This document shows positions 26,962 to 34,916 of a DNA stretch of 64,000 nt, one piece after another (position 1 is the first letter of the stretch; every line of letters starts with the position of its first letter). A program made the position numbers and the translations under genes. A model generated the notes under the pieces. It saw only the letters and a program-made list of their open reading frames with translations, did no database searches and was not told the origin of the DNA. The DNA is from Mesorhizobium sp. (GTDB taxonomy: Bacteria; Pseudomonadota; Alphaproteobacteria; Rhizobiales; Rhizobiaceae). The stretch is taken from assembly GCF_017306545.1 (NCBI RefSeq), contig NZ_JAFKID010000025.1, positions 1 to 64,000 on the forward strand, given 5' to 3'.

Positions 26962-27726
26962 ATGCCTCGTCCCCTCCCCGACCTCACCGGCCGTCTTGCC
27001 GTCGTCACCGGCGCCTCGCGCGGCATCGGCTATTTCATCGCCAGGCACATGGCGGCTGCCGGCGCGCACGTGATCGCGGTGGCGCGCACCGTTGGCGGGC
27101 TCGAAGACCTGGATGACGAGATCAAGGCCGAGCATGCCCGCACCGGCAAGGGCGAGGCGACGCTAGTGCCGCTCGACCTCGCCGACATGGAGGGCATCGA
27201 CCGGTTGGGCGGCGCCATCCACGAGCGCTGGGGCAAGCTCGACATCCTGGTGGCGAATGCCGGCGTGCTCGGCACCATCTCGCCGCTCGGCCATGTCGAA
27301 GCAAAGACCTTCGAGAAGGTGATGACGATCAACGTCACCTCGACATGGCGGCTGATCCGCTCGATCGATCCGCTGCTGCGCCTGTCCGACGCCGGGCGCG
27401 CCATCATCCTGTCGTCCAACGCCGCGCATTCGGCGCGCGCCTTCTGGGGTCCCTACGCGGCCTCCAAGGCGGCGGTGGAGACGATGATGCGCTCCTGGGC
27501 GGACGAGACGAAGAACTACCCGCTGCGCGTCAACGCCGCCGATCCGGGCGCGACCCGCACCGCCATGCGCGCGCAAGCGATGCCCGGCGAAAATCCGGAA
27601 ACACTGCCGCATCCTTCCGAAATCGCCGCCCGTATCCTGCCAATGGCGAGCCCCGACCTGACACGGACCGGGCAGATCTACCAGGCGAAGGGCGACCGCT
27701 GGGTGTCCTACCAGCAGCCGGCCTGA
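26962..27726 (+). CDS. Short-chain dehydrogenase/reductase (SDR)
   Basis: This 254-residue classical SDR has the NAD(P)-binding motif TGASRGIG and the NAG motif (LVANAGV). The active-site Ser lies in ILSSNAAHS and the YxxxK pair in PYAASKAAV. A Ser/Arg after the Rossmann beta-strand suggests possible NADPH preference, but the substrate is unknown. It follows the low-GC orphan by 10 bp. In related genomes an SDR commonly follows purF directly, so the orphan looks inserted between the two. Confidence 0.88.
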   Translation: MPRPLPDLTGRLAVVTGASRGIGYFIARHMAAAGAHVIAVARTVGGLEDLDDEIKAEHARTGKGEATLVPLDLADMEGIDRLGGAIHERWGKLDILVANAGVLGTISPLGHVEAKTFEKVMTINVTSTWRLIRSIDPLLRLSDAGRAIILSSNAAHSARAFWGPYAASKAAVETMMRSWADETKNYPLRVNAADPGATRTAMRAQAMPGENPETLPHPSEIAARILPMASPDLTRTGQIYQAKGDRWVSYQQPA

Positions 27727-27880
27727 GCGCATCCGGCAAAGCAGCCGCCTCGGCCCCGGCTTTTGGCCATATCGGCTTGCAGCAAAATGTGAGGGCGCGG
27801 CGGCGGGACCCGCTTCCGCCGGAGAGCGGGAGTTGCTAGGGTCTTCACCGACTCTCCCTTTTCCGAAACGAGGATATGTT

Positions 27881-28111
27881 ATGTCATCCACCATCGCGCT
27901 GGTTTGGTATCTGGTCGTGGCCGGCCCGCAAGGCGGCATGGTCGTGCTGCCCAGCACCTTCGACACCCGCGACCAGTGCTCGTCCGCCATCACCGAATAC
28001 CAGAAGCAGCCGGCGCCGGCCGGCTGGTCGGTGTCCTGCATCCCGAGCGCGTCGCCTTATGCCGACGACATGAGCGAAGACGGCGGCGCGCAGCCACAGC
28101 CGCAGCAGTAG
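27881..28111 (+). CDS. Small hypothetical protein with hydrophobic N-terminus (76 aa)
   Basis: The ATG at 27881 (MSSTIALVWYLVVAG) follows an AACGAGGA ribosome-binding site. The N-terminal ~18 residues form an uncleaved-anchor or signal-like hydrophobic segment. The rest contains two cysteines (DQCSSA, VSCIPS) that could pair outside the membrane, and a Pro/Gln tail. I recognise it only as a Rhizobiales-type small hypothetical. It is convergent with the frameshifted OsmC gene. Confidence 0.65.
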   Translation: MSSTIALVWYLVVAGPQGGMVVLPSTFDTRDQCSSAITEYQKQPAPAGWSVSCIPSASPYADDMSEDGGAQPQPQQ

Positions 28112-28134
28112 AGCGGTGTTGCCTGCGCCGGGCT

Positions 28135-28642
28135 TTACCGTCGCGCGGCGACGGAAAGCTCCGGCCTGGAGGCGAGCGTCTGGAACACGACGCAATAGCG
28201 CTCTGTCAGCTTGAGGAGCGTGTCGATGCGCTCCTGCGTTTCGTCCGTGTCGAGGCGGAAGGCCAGGCGGATGGAACGGAAGCCGACAGGCGCATCCTTC
28301 GCCACGCCCAGTGTGCCGCGAAAGTCGAGATCGCCTTCGGCCTCCACCTCGGCTGAGCCGAGACGGAATTCCAGCGCCGTCGCCACGGCCTTTCAGCGTC
28401 ACGCCGGCACAGGCCACCAGCGCCTCCAGCAGCATGTCGCCGGAGCACAATTCCAGGCCCGTGCCGCCGGTCGCCGGATGCAATCCGGCGACGGCGAGCG
28501 CCCTGCCCGTTTCCACTTTGCAGGCAATAGACTTATCGTCGATCGATCCTTTCGCCCGCAGCGTGACCAGCGCGCGGGAAGCGTCGTCGCGATAGACGTC
28601 TTTCAAAGGCGCCTGCATCGCTTTCAAGCCAGCGGCATCCAT
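28135..28642 (-). pseudogene. OsmC family protein, single-base frameshift
   Basis: OsmC/Ohr-type proteins are cysteine peroxidases. The gene starts at the ATG at 28642 (MDAAGLKAMQAPLKDVY) and reads intact to LLEALVACAGVTLK. It then continues in another frame as AVATALEFRLGSAEVEAEG to the TAA at 28135. Restoring one frame needs removal of one G in the GGCC at 28387-28390, giving about 168 residues, a normal family length. Both halves keep good coding character, so this is either a very recent mutation or a sequencing error. Conserved cysteines CSGD and YCVV are present. Confidence 0.8.
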
Positions 28643-28945
28643 GTTTGCGGCTCCCCTTTCGGCCGCTTCATTGTACTCCCCCGCGACGACAGGCGGCAAC
28701 GGGGTGGCATCGCGCATTTTTTTGAAAGCGGTCCGGCCGTTCTTGCCACTGGGTTGACAGGAGCGGTCGGCTATAGTCGCGAAAGGATGGAGGCGGCGGT
28801 GGCGGACGACATGAATGCGGGGGCCGGACGCGCGCTTGGCATCGTGCTGGTCAGCGCCTCGGCTGCCGTCTTCGCCCATTCCGGCCACGATTGGCGCACC
28901 GCTCGGCAGGCTTTGGCGCACTGACGGATTTTTTTGCGGAGGCAC

Positions 28946-28970
28946 GGAACCATCGCCGCGCCCACGCATT
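28946..28970 (+). promoter_or_regulatory. Candidate EcfG (general stress) promoter, GGAAC-N16-CATT
   Basis: GGAAC at 28946-28950 is followed after 16 bases by CATT at 28967-28970. This matches the alphaproteobacterial general-stress sigma consensus GGAAC-N16/17-CGTT with one mismatch, and the looser GGAAC-N18/19-TT form. A transcript would start near 28976, exactly where a structured RNA begins. Confidence 0.5.
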
Positions 28971-28975
28971 GTTGA

Positions 28976-29060
28976 GGCGACGGGTCATCCCCAAGTCCCC
29001 CCAAACCCCCTCGACCCGTCTCACTCAACAAGCCGGTCCGGCAAGGGCCGGCTTTTTCTT
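28976..29060 (+). ncRNA. Candidate general-stress small RNA with C-rich loop (GsrN-like)
   Basis: About 85 nt could form two domains. A 5' hairpin pairs GACGGGTC (28979-28986) with GACCCGTC (29013-29020), with outer GTTGAG/CTCAAC pairing if transcription starts slightly earlier. Its ~26-base loop is very C-rich, containing runs of four, six and five C. A strong intrinsic terminator follows at 29030-29060. An EcfG-like promoter ends at 28970. This architecture recalls Caulobacter GsrN, a sigmaT-dependent sRNA acting through a C-rich loop. Homology is inferred from layout, not from sequence comparison. Confidence 0.5.
29030..29060 (+). terminator. Intrinsic terminator of the candidate sRNA
   Basis: AAGCCGGTCC (29030-29039) pairs with GGGCCGGCTT (29045-29054) around a GGCAA loop and is followed by TTTCTTT. 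Orientation shows it serves rightward transcription, though no rightward protein gene is present upstream, which supports an RNA gene. Confidence 0.8.
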
Positions 29061-29087
29061 TGGCTGGCTTCCGCTTTGGTGGGCGGA

Positions 29088-29699
29088 CTACATCTTGTCG
29101 ATGACGGAGGCTTCGCCTTCGGTCGGCGCCCCGTCGGCGCCGGCGGCGGCCATGATCGCGGCGACCACCGCCTGCGGGTCCGTGACGACCAGCGGCTTCA
29201 CCTTGTGCGCGGTGTGGATGAACCCCTCCGCCGCCATATGATCGATCAGCGCCAGCATCGGGTTCCAGAACCCGTTGACGTTGACGAAGACGGTCGGCTT
29301 GCGATGATGGCCGAGTTGCGCCCAGGTCATGATCTCGACGATCTCCTCGACCGTGCCGATGCCGCCGGGCAGCGCCACAAAGGCGTCGGATTCCTCGAAC
29401 ATCCTGTGCTTGCGCTCGTGCATGTTGTCGGTGATCACGAGTTCATTGAGGCGCTCCAGCGCCTTCTCCGTCGCTTCCTTGGTGAGAAGAAAGCGCGGGA
29501 TGATGCCCATGACCGTGCCGCCGGCCCTGAGCGTGCCCTCGGCGACGGCGCCCATAATGCCCTTGGTGCCGCCGCCGTAGACGAGGCGAAGACCCGCCTT
29601 GGCGATGGAGCGTCCAAGCAGATGCCCGGCTTCAAGGTAGGTTTGATCGCGGCCCGGCGACGAGCCGCAATAAACGCAGACGGACCGAATCGTGTTCAT
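29088..29699 (-). CDS. LOG family protein (TIGR00730), cytokinin-riboside-phosphate hydrolase-like
   Basis: LOG-type enzymes hydrolyse nucleotide 5'-monophosphates at the N-glycosidic bond and activate cytokinins. Many bacterial ones act as AMP/purine nucleosidases and were long misnamed lysine decarboxylases. The 203-residue Rossmann protein has the family signatures YCGSSPG near the N-terminus, LVYGGGTKGIMG, and the catalytic PGGIGTVEE motif. HERKHRMFE is also conserved. It is transcribed leftward from 29699, toward the candidate sRNA, and is divergent from the LysM gene. Confidence 0.9.
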   Translation of the reverse strand: MNTIRSVCVYCGSSPGRDQTYLEAGHLLGRSIAKAGLRLVYGGGTKGIMGAVAEGTLRAGGTVMGIIPRFLLTKEATEKALERLNELVITDNMHERKHRMFEESDAFVALPGGIGTVEEIVEIMTWAQLGHHRKPTVFVNVNGFWNPMLALIDHMAAEGFIHTAHKVKPLVVTDPQAVVAAIMAAAGADGAPTEGEASVIDKM

Positions 29700-29812
29700 G
29701 CCGATGATTGGTGATGGGAGCGCGGAGCGCGGTCAAGACCGGGCCGGGCTTTTTCTTGTCGATGCGGGAAAAACGGGCTAGTGATGAACGGGCTAGGGGA
29801 CACAAGAAAAAC

Positions 29813-31366
29813 ATGGCAATCAATCCTTTGAAGGCTTTCCTGTTCGCTGGCGGCGGTGTCGTCGCCGTCGCGGGAACAGCCTATGTCGCGGGCGCCTTCG
29901 ACCCGCTGCTGGCGCCGCAGCCTCCGGCGCAGGTCGCAGCGCTACCGGCCGCGCAACAACCCGCCGATACGGTGACGACGCCGGCGACGGGCAGCAGGCT
30001 TCCCGCCGCCTCCGCCACGACCCAGAACGCGGCCGAGCCACCCGCTGCCGCAGTTTCCCCCGCCCCGGCAGAAAAGACTCCGCCTCCGGCCGCCCCGGCG
30101 GCAACGCAGGCCGTGCTGCCGACCTTCGACGTGGTGCGCGTCGAAGGCGACGGATCGGTGGTCATCGCCGGCAATGCCGCGGCGAAGGCCAAGGTGGAGG
30201 CGCTCAACGGCGCGACGGTGCTGGGCGCGGCCGATGCCGGACCGGACGGCGCCTTCGCCATTGTTCCCGACACGCCGCTGAAGCCCGGCGACTATCAGAT
30301 CACGCTGCGCGCCACCGCTCCCGACGGCACCGTAGCCGCCTCGACGCAGACCGCGGTCGTCTCCGTTCCTGAAAAGCCGGACGGACAGGTGCTGGCGATG
30401 GTCGAGGAGCCGGGCAAGCCGGCCGAACTGATGGCCGTGCCGAAGCCGGACGACAAGCCGGCATCCGCCGCAGCCCAGCCGTCCGGCGCAGCACCGGCCG
30501 AAACCAAGCCTGCCGAAACCAAGCCGGCTGAAACCGCTTCCGCGCCGGCATCCGCGGGCCAAACCGAAACGGCGGCCGCGCCGGTCCAATCTGCCGAATC
30601 TTCTGCACAGGCCGATGCCAAGCCCGCCGCGGCGGAGCCCGGAGCGGTCGCCGCGCCCGCCGCCAAGGTCGTCGTCGAGGCGGTCGAGATCGACGGGGCC
30701 AAGGTTTTCGTCGCGGGCATCGCCGATGCGGGGCGCAAGGTGCGGGCCTATGCCAACGAAATCCTGCTCGGCGACGCCATGACCTCGCCCGACGGCCATT
30801 TCCTTGTCGAAGCCAAGCGCGACCTGCCGGTCGGCACCTATACCGTGCGCGTCGACGCCCTCGATGCGGACGGGGCAAAGGTGGTGGCGCGCGCCACGGT
30901 GCCGTTCGAGCGCGAGCCCGGCCAGGCGATCGCCGCCGTCGCGCCGGCGCCGGCCAAGCCGGAAACCCAGTCTGCCGCGCAGCCTTCTACCGAGGCTTCC
31001 TCGACCGAGCCGGCGAAACAGCCGGCGGGAACCCCGCCTGCGGCATCCGAAAAACCGGCCGAGGTCGCCGCGGCGACGCCGCCGGCCGATGGCGTGCCGG
31101 AGACAGTCTCGCCCAAGCTCGAACACGCCGACAGCGCCGTCATCATCCGCCGCAAGGACACGCTTTGGCGGATTTCGCGGCGCGTCTACGGCCACGGCAC
31201 CCGCTATTCCACCATCTATCTCGCCAACCAGGACCAGATCAGCGATCCGGACAAGATTTGGCCGGGCCAGGTCTTCAAGCTGCCGGAGAAGTCGCGGGAG
31301 GGCGAGGCCGCCGACATGACCGTGCTGGGCGACCAGATGACGACGGCGCCGGCGAAAACGGAATAG
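29813..31366 (+). CDS. Membrane-anchored LysM protein with two Ig-like repeats
   Basis: From the ATG at 29813 the 517-residue protein has an N-terminal hydrophobic segment (KAFLFAGGGVVAVAGTAYVAGAF) that anchors or exports it. Two similar Ig-like domains lie at about residues 103-188 and 283-373, each with the ...GxVxVAGxA...PDGxFxV...PxGxYxxxxxA pattern. They are separated by Ala/Pro/Glu-rich linkers containing AETKP repeats. A LysM peptidoglycan-binding domain (DTLWRISRRVYG to IWPGQVFKLP) is near residues 437-485. A cell-wall role is likely. In-frame codons before 29813 lack family sequence. Confidence 0.85.
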   Translation: MAINPLKAFLFAGGGVVAVAGTAYVAGAFDPLLAPQPPAQVAALPAAQQPADTVTTPATGSRLPAASATTQNAAEPPAAAVSPAPAEKTPPPAAPAATQAVLPTFDVVRVEGDGSVVIAGNAAAKAKVEALNGATVLGAADAGPDGAFAIVPDTPLKPGDYQITLRATAPDGTVAASTQTAVVSVPEKPDGQVLAMVEEPGKPAELMAVPKPDDKPASAAAQPSGAAPAETKPAETKPAETASAPASAGQTETAAAPVQSAESSAQADAKPAAAEPGAVAAPAAKVVVEAVEIDGAKVFVAGIADAGRKVRAYANEILLGDAMTSPDGHFLVEAKRDLPVGTYTVRVDALDADGAKVVARATVPFEREPGQAIAAVAPAPAKPETQSAAQPSTEASSTEPAKQPAGTPPAASEKPAEVAAATPPADGVPETVSPKLEHADSAVIIRRKDTLWRISRRVYGHGTRYSTIYLANQDQISDPDKIWPGQVFKLPEKSREGEAADMTVLGDQMTTAPAKTE

Positions 31367-31386
31367 GATTTTTCCTGCCTGCCATC

Positions 31387-31415
31387 TTGCGGAAAATCCT
31401 TTCATCGTTTATCGG
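31387..31415 (+). promoter_or_regulatory. Weak promoter of arsR-atm1
   Basis: TTGCGG at 31387-31392 and TATCGG at 31410-31415 are separated by 17 bases. If used, transcription starts at or just before the ATG at 31425, giving a leaderless or almost leaderless mRNA. No ribosome-binding site precedes that ATG. A downstream start cannot be excluded. Confidence 0.4.
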
Positions 31416-31429
31416 CGATATACGATGAA
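31401..31429. promoter_or_regulatory. Near-perfect 29-bp palindromic operator overlapping the arsR start codon
   Basis: TTCATCGTTTATCG (31401-31414) and CGATATACGATGAA (31416-31429) are inverted repeats with one mismatch around a central G. The site covers the likely -10 region and the ATG at 31425. It has the size and AT-rich arms of an ArsR/SmtB-family operator, so autoregulation of the downstream gene pair is expected. Confidence 0.7.
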
Positions 31430-31751
31430 TACCATTCTCAAAGACATCGCCTGCGTGGCGATCGATCCCGAGCGGCTGGCCGCCGGGCTGGCGGCGCTGG
31501 CGCATCCCACCCGCATCGAGATCGTGCGGCATCTGGCCGGCCAGCCGGCCTGCTGCTGCCGCGACGTGGTGGACCGGCTCGACCTTGCGCAATCGACCGT
31601 TTCGCAGCACCTGAAGGTGCTGGTGGACGCCGGGCTGGTGCGCTTTTCCCCCGACCGCCAGCGCTCGCGCTACGAACTCGACCGGGCGGCCCTGAAAGAC
31701 CTTTCGTCTTCGCTCGCCCGGCTTACCGAAGATTGCTGCACCGGCTGCTGA
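31425..31751 (+). CDS. ArsR/SmtB-family metal-responsive repressor
   Basis: This 108-residue winged-helix protein has the ArsR pattern LAALAHPTRIEIVRHLAG, followed by the recognition helix LAQSTVSQHLKVLVDAGLV. Three consecutive cysteines (C43-C45) sit at the position of the alpha3 CxC metal site (family form CVCDL). Three more at the C-terminus (C104, C105, C108) could complete a thiolate site, so soft metals or As/Sb are plausible inducers. It overlaps a palindromic operator and lies 31 bp upstream of the Atm1-type exporter it probably controls. Confidence 0.88.
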   Translation: MNTILKDIACVAIDPERLAAGLAALAHPTRIEIVRHLAGQPACCCRDVVDRLDLAQSTVSQHLKVLVDAGLVRFSPDRQRSRYELDRAALKDLSSSLARLTEDCCTGC

Positions 31752-31782
31752 CCGGCGCGAACGAACCACAAGGCAGACCCCA

Positions 31783-33666
31783 GTGGCAGACAAGACCGTT
31801 TCCGCCGAATCCGGCACGCTGAAGACGCTGCGCAACCTTTGGCCCTACATGTATCCGTCCGACCGGCCGGACCTGCGCTGGCGCGTCACCTGGGCGACGC
31901 TGCTTTTGATCGTCGCCAAGCTGGTGCTGGTCGCCGGCCCCTATTTCTTCAAATGGGCGACCGACGCGCTGGCCGGCACCGGCAAGTACACCCCGCCGCT
32001 GCCCGCTTTCCTCACCGGCGCCATCGCGCTGGTCATCGCCTACAATTTCATGCGGCTGACCCAGGTCGGCTTCAACCAGCTTCGTGACGCGCTGTTCGCG
32101 CGCGTCGGCCAGCATGCGGTGCGTCAACTGGCCCGCCGCACCTTTATACACATGCATCAGCTTTCGCTGCGCTTCCATCTCGAGCGCCGCACCGGCGGCC
32201 TGTCGCGCATCATCGAGCGCGGCACCAAGGGCATCGAGACGATCGTGCGCTTCATCATGCTCAGCACTGCGCCGACGGTGCTGGAGTTCGCCCTGACAGC
32301 CGCCATCTTCGCCTTCACCTACGGCTGGAAATACGTGGCCGTCGTCGCCGTCACGGTCGTCGTCTATGTCTGGTTCACCGTCAAGGCGAGCGACTGGCGC
32401 ATCGGCATCCGCCGCGACATGAACGAGAGCGACACCGACGCCAACACCAAGGCGATCGATTCGCTGCTCAATTTCGAGACGGTGAAATATTTCGGCAACG
32501 AGGCGATGGAAGCCGAGCGCTTCGACCGCTCCATGGCGCGCTACGAGATCGCCGCCACCCGCATCTGGACCTCGCTCGGCTGGCTGAACTTCGGACAGGG
32601 GCTGATCTTCGGCGTCGGCACCGCCACCGTCATGTGCATGTCGGCGTGGGAGGTGATGCACGGCAGCCAGACCGTCGGCGACTTCGTCTTCGTCAACGCC
32701 ATGCTGATCCAGCTTTCCGTGCCGTTGAACTTCATCGGCTCCATCTACCGCGAAATCCGCCAGGGCCTGACCGACATCGAGCAGTTGTTCGATCTGCTCG
32801 ACGCGCGCCAGGAAGTGACCGACAGGCCGGATGCGAAGCCCCTTGCGGTCGGCGTCGGCAGCGTCGCGTTCCGCGACGTGCATTTTGCCTACGACCCGAA
32901 CCGGCCGATCCTGAAGGGCATTTCCTTCGACGTGCCGGCGGGCAAGACGGTCGCCATCGTCGGCCCGTCGGGCGCCGGAAAATCCACCATCTCGCGGCTG
33001 CTGTTCCGCTTCTACGATGTCCAATCGGGCGCCGTTCTGGTCGACGGGCAGGACGTGCGCGACGTGACGCAGGAAAGCCTGCGCGCGGTGATCGGCATGG
33101 TGCCGCAGGACACGGTGCTGTTCAATGACACGATTGCCTACAACATTCGCTACGGTCGGCCGGGCGCCAGCGAGGAAGAGGTGAAGCGGGCGGCCGAACT
33201 GGCGCAGATCGGCCCCTTCATCGAGCATCTGCCGGACGGCTATCGCGCCATGGTGGGCGAGCGCGGGCTGAAACTGTCAGGCGGCGAGAAGCAGCGCGTG
33301 GCGATCGCCCGCACCATTCTGAAGGCGCCGCCGATCCTGATCCTCGACGAGGCGACGTCGGCGCTGGACACGCACACCGAGCAGGAAATCCAGGCAGCCC
33401 TCGACCTCGTCAGCCGCGGCCGCACCACCATCGTCATCGCGCACCGGCTCTCCACCGTCATTTCCGCCGACGAGATCATCGTACTCAAGGACGGCCTGAT
33501 CGCCGAGCGCGGCACCCATGCGGCGCTGTTGAAAGAGCACGGCCTCTATGCCTCCATGTGGGACCGCCAGCGCGAAGCGACCGAAGCCGAAGAGCGCCTG
33601 CGCATCGCGCGCGAAAGCGACAAGGAAGGCATTATCGTGCGCCGGCGGACAGCGGAAGTGTCCTGA
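31783..33666 (+). CDS. Atm1/HMT1-type ABC exporter
   Basis: This 627-residue half-transporter starts at GTG 31783. Six membrane helices fill the first ~320 residues, and the ATM1-family stretch NFETVKYFGNEAMEAERFD is intact. The ATPase has Walker A GPSGAGKST, Q-loop PQDTVLF, signature LSGGEKQRVAIAR, Walker B ILILDEATSALD and the His switch IAHRLST. Bacterial Atm1 proteins export glutathione conjugates, including metal-glutathione complexes. Mitochondrial homologues export a sulfur compound. Pairing with an ArsR repressor favours metal detoxification here. Confidence 0.92.
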   Translation: MADKTVSAESGTLKTLRNLWPYMYPSDRPDLRWRVTWATLLLIVAKLVLVAGPYFFKWATDALAGTGKYTPPLPAFLTGAIALVIAYNFMRLTQVGFNQLRDALFARVGQHAVRQLARRTFIHMHQLSLRFHLERRTGGLSRIIERGTKGIETIVRFIMLSTAPTVLEFALTAAIFAFTYGWKYVAVVAVTVVVYVWFTVKASDWRIGIRRDMNESDTDANTKAIDSLLNFETVKYFGNEAMEAERFDRSMARYEIAATRIWTSLGWLNFGQGLIFGVGTATVMCMSAWEVMHGSQTVGDFVFVNAMLIQLSVPLNFIGSIYREIRQGLTDIEQLFDLLDARQEVTDRPDAKPLAVGVGSVAFRDVHFAYDPNRPILKGISFDVPAGKTVAIVGPSGAGKSTISRLLFRFYDVQSGAVLVDGQDVRDVTQESLRAVIGMVPQDTVLFNDTIAYNIRYGRPGASEEEVKRAAELAQIGPFIEHLPDGYRAMVGERGLKLSGGEKQRVAIARTILKAPPILILDEATSALDTHTEQEIQAALDLVSRGRTTIVIAHRLSTVISADEIIVLKDGLIAERGTHAALLKEHGLYASMWDRQREATEAEERLRIARESDKEGIIVRRRTAEVS

Positions 33667-33753
33667 TCTGTCAGGAGGGCCGGCCGCGCCTCTGGCGCAG
33701 CGCTCTTCTCTTCGGAATAGTGGCACCCCGGAGCCAATGGAGGAACACCGGCT

Positions 33754-34125
33754 ATGTTCTACGCCATTCTCGCCTACCACGCCGAAGGCGTCGTCGAATC
33801 ATGGACCCCGCAAGAGGACGCCGCCTTGATGAGCGACCTGCTTGAGGTGCATCACCGGCTGATCGCGCAGGGCAGCATGGGACCGGCAGCGAGGCTGGGA
33901 CCGACGTCCGAGGCCCGCACGCTACGCGGTCCCGACGCGGGAACCGTACTCGACGGCCCTTTCGCGGAAACCAAGGAACAGCTTCTCGGCCTCTACGTGG
34001 TGGATTGCGCCGATGACGAAGCAGCGGCTGAAATGGCGCGCCAGTTGCGCGGCGTCAACCCCACCGCCGTCTACGAGATCCGGCCGATCGCGCTCTACGT
34101 ACCCGGCGCGCCGCTTTCGCCGTGA
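33754..34125 (+). CDS. YCII/DGPF-domain protein
   Basis: This 123-residue protein of the COG3795/YCII-related family has the characteristic DGPFAETKEQLLGLYVV segment in the middle. The N-terminus MFYAILAYHAEGVVESW is also typical. These dimeric ferredoxin-like proteins have no settled function. Some sit beside ECF41-type sigma factors, though none is adjacent here. A GGAGGAAC ribosome-binding site precedes the ATG. It stands between the exporter and psd. Confidence 0.85.
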   Translation: MFYAILAYHAEGVVESWTPQEDAALMSDLLEVHHRLIAQGSMGPAARLGPTSEARTLRGPDAGTVLDGPFAETKEQLLGLYVVDCADDEAAAEMARQLRGVNPTAVYEIRPIALYVPGAPLSP

Positions 34126-34209
34126 CACCCCTGCCCGATTGCCGCGTTGCGGCGCGCGTGCGTTTCCGATAGACAGGCCGGACGCTGAAACGGAGCCGCC
34201 CCCAGCCCG

Positions 34210-34908
34210 ATGTCGCTTGTCGATACGATCAAGAACACGCTCGTTCCGATCCACCGCGAGGGCTATCCCTTCATCGCCGGCTTCGCCGTGGTGACGCTGG
34301 TCCTCGGCTATTTTTCCTCCATCCTGTTCTGGATCGGCCTCATCCTCACCGCCTGGTGCATCTATTTCTTCCGCGATCCCGAGCGGGTGACGCCGGTGGA
34401 CGACCGGCTGGTGGTCAGCCCCGCCGACGGCATCGTCTCGGCGGTGGGGCCGGCCGTGCCGCCGCGCGAACTCGGCCTCGGCAGTGCCGAGATGACGCGC
34501 ATCTCGGTGTTCATGAACGTGTTCTCCTGCCATGTGAACCGCGCGCCGGCGCGCGGCCGCGTCAGCCGCATCGAGCATAGGCCCGGCGCCTTCCTCAACG
34601 CCGAACTCGACAAGGCCAGCAGCGAGAACGAACGCAACGGCCTTGTCATCGAGAGCCCCAACGGGACGATCGCGGCCGTGCAGATCGCCGGCCTGGTGGC
34701 GCGCCGCATCGTCTGCTGGGCGGAGGCCGGCGGCGCGCTGGCCATCGGCGAGCGCTTCGGCCTGATCCGCTTCGGCTCGCGCGTCGACGTCTATCTGCCG
34801 GCGGGCGCGGTGCCGCGCGTCGCCATCGGCCAGACGGCCGTCGGCGGCGAAACCGTCATTGCCGAGTTTGGCGGCGCCGAGGCCGCGCCGCTGGTGCGCA
34901 TCTCCTGA
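34210..34908 (+). CDS. psd: Phosphatidylserine decarboxylase proenzyme (PSD-A type)
   Basis: Psd makes phosphatidylethanolamine from phosphatidylserine. The 232-residue protein is the short alphaproteobacterial type. Two membrane helices lie at about residues 22-55. The conserved core contains [20 protein letters not shown] and [10 protein letters not shown]. Self-cleavage at the GS of RFGSRVD, near residue 193, would generate the pyruvoyl alpha subunit. pssA begins 8 bp downstream, so the two consecutive pathway enzymes form an operon. Confidence 0.96.
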   Translation: MSLVDTIKNTLVPIHREGYPFIAGFAVVTLVLGYFSSILFWIGLILTAWCIYFFRDPERVTPVDDRLVVSPADGIVSAVGPAVPPRELGLGSAEMTRISVFMNVFSCHVNRAPARGRVSRIEHRPGAFLNAELDKASSENERNGLVIESPNGTIAAVQIAGLVARRIVCWAEAGGALAIGERFGLIRFGSRVDVYLPAGAVPRVAIGQTAVGGETVIAEFGGAEAAPLVRIS

Positions 34909-34916
34909 GCCGACCG

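Larger units (their letters stand above)
28643..29087. other. Intergenic region between the OsmC gene and the LOG gene
   Basis: The 445 bp hold the EcfG-like promoter, candidate sRNA and terminator described separately. The left part, 28643-28940, shows no clear gene. A short ORF at 28787-28924 (MEAAVADDMNAGAGRAL) superficially resembles the start of a DMT transporter but is not convincing. TTGACA at 28754 and TATAGT at 28772 are only 12 bases apart, so they do not form a promoter. Confidence 0.4.

Noticed and set aside
28754-28777. TTGACA...TATAGT as a promoter
   Set aside because: The elements are only 12 bases apart, too close for sigma70 binding.
28787-28924. 45-codon ORF resembling the start of a DMT transporter (MNAGAGRALGIVLVSASA)
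   Set aside because: The resemblance ends after about 20 residues with no continuation in any frame. The region is better explained as upstream sequence of the candidate sRNA.
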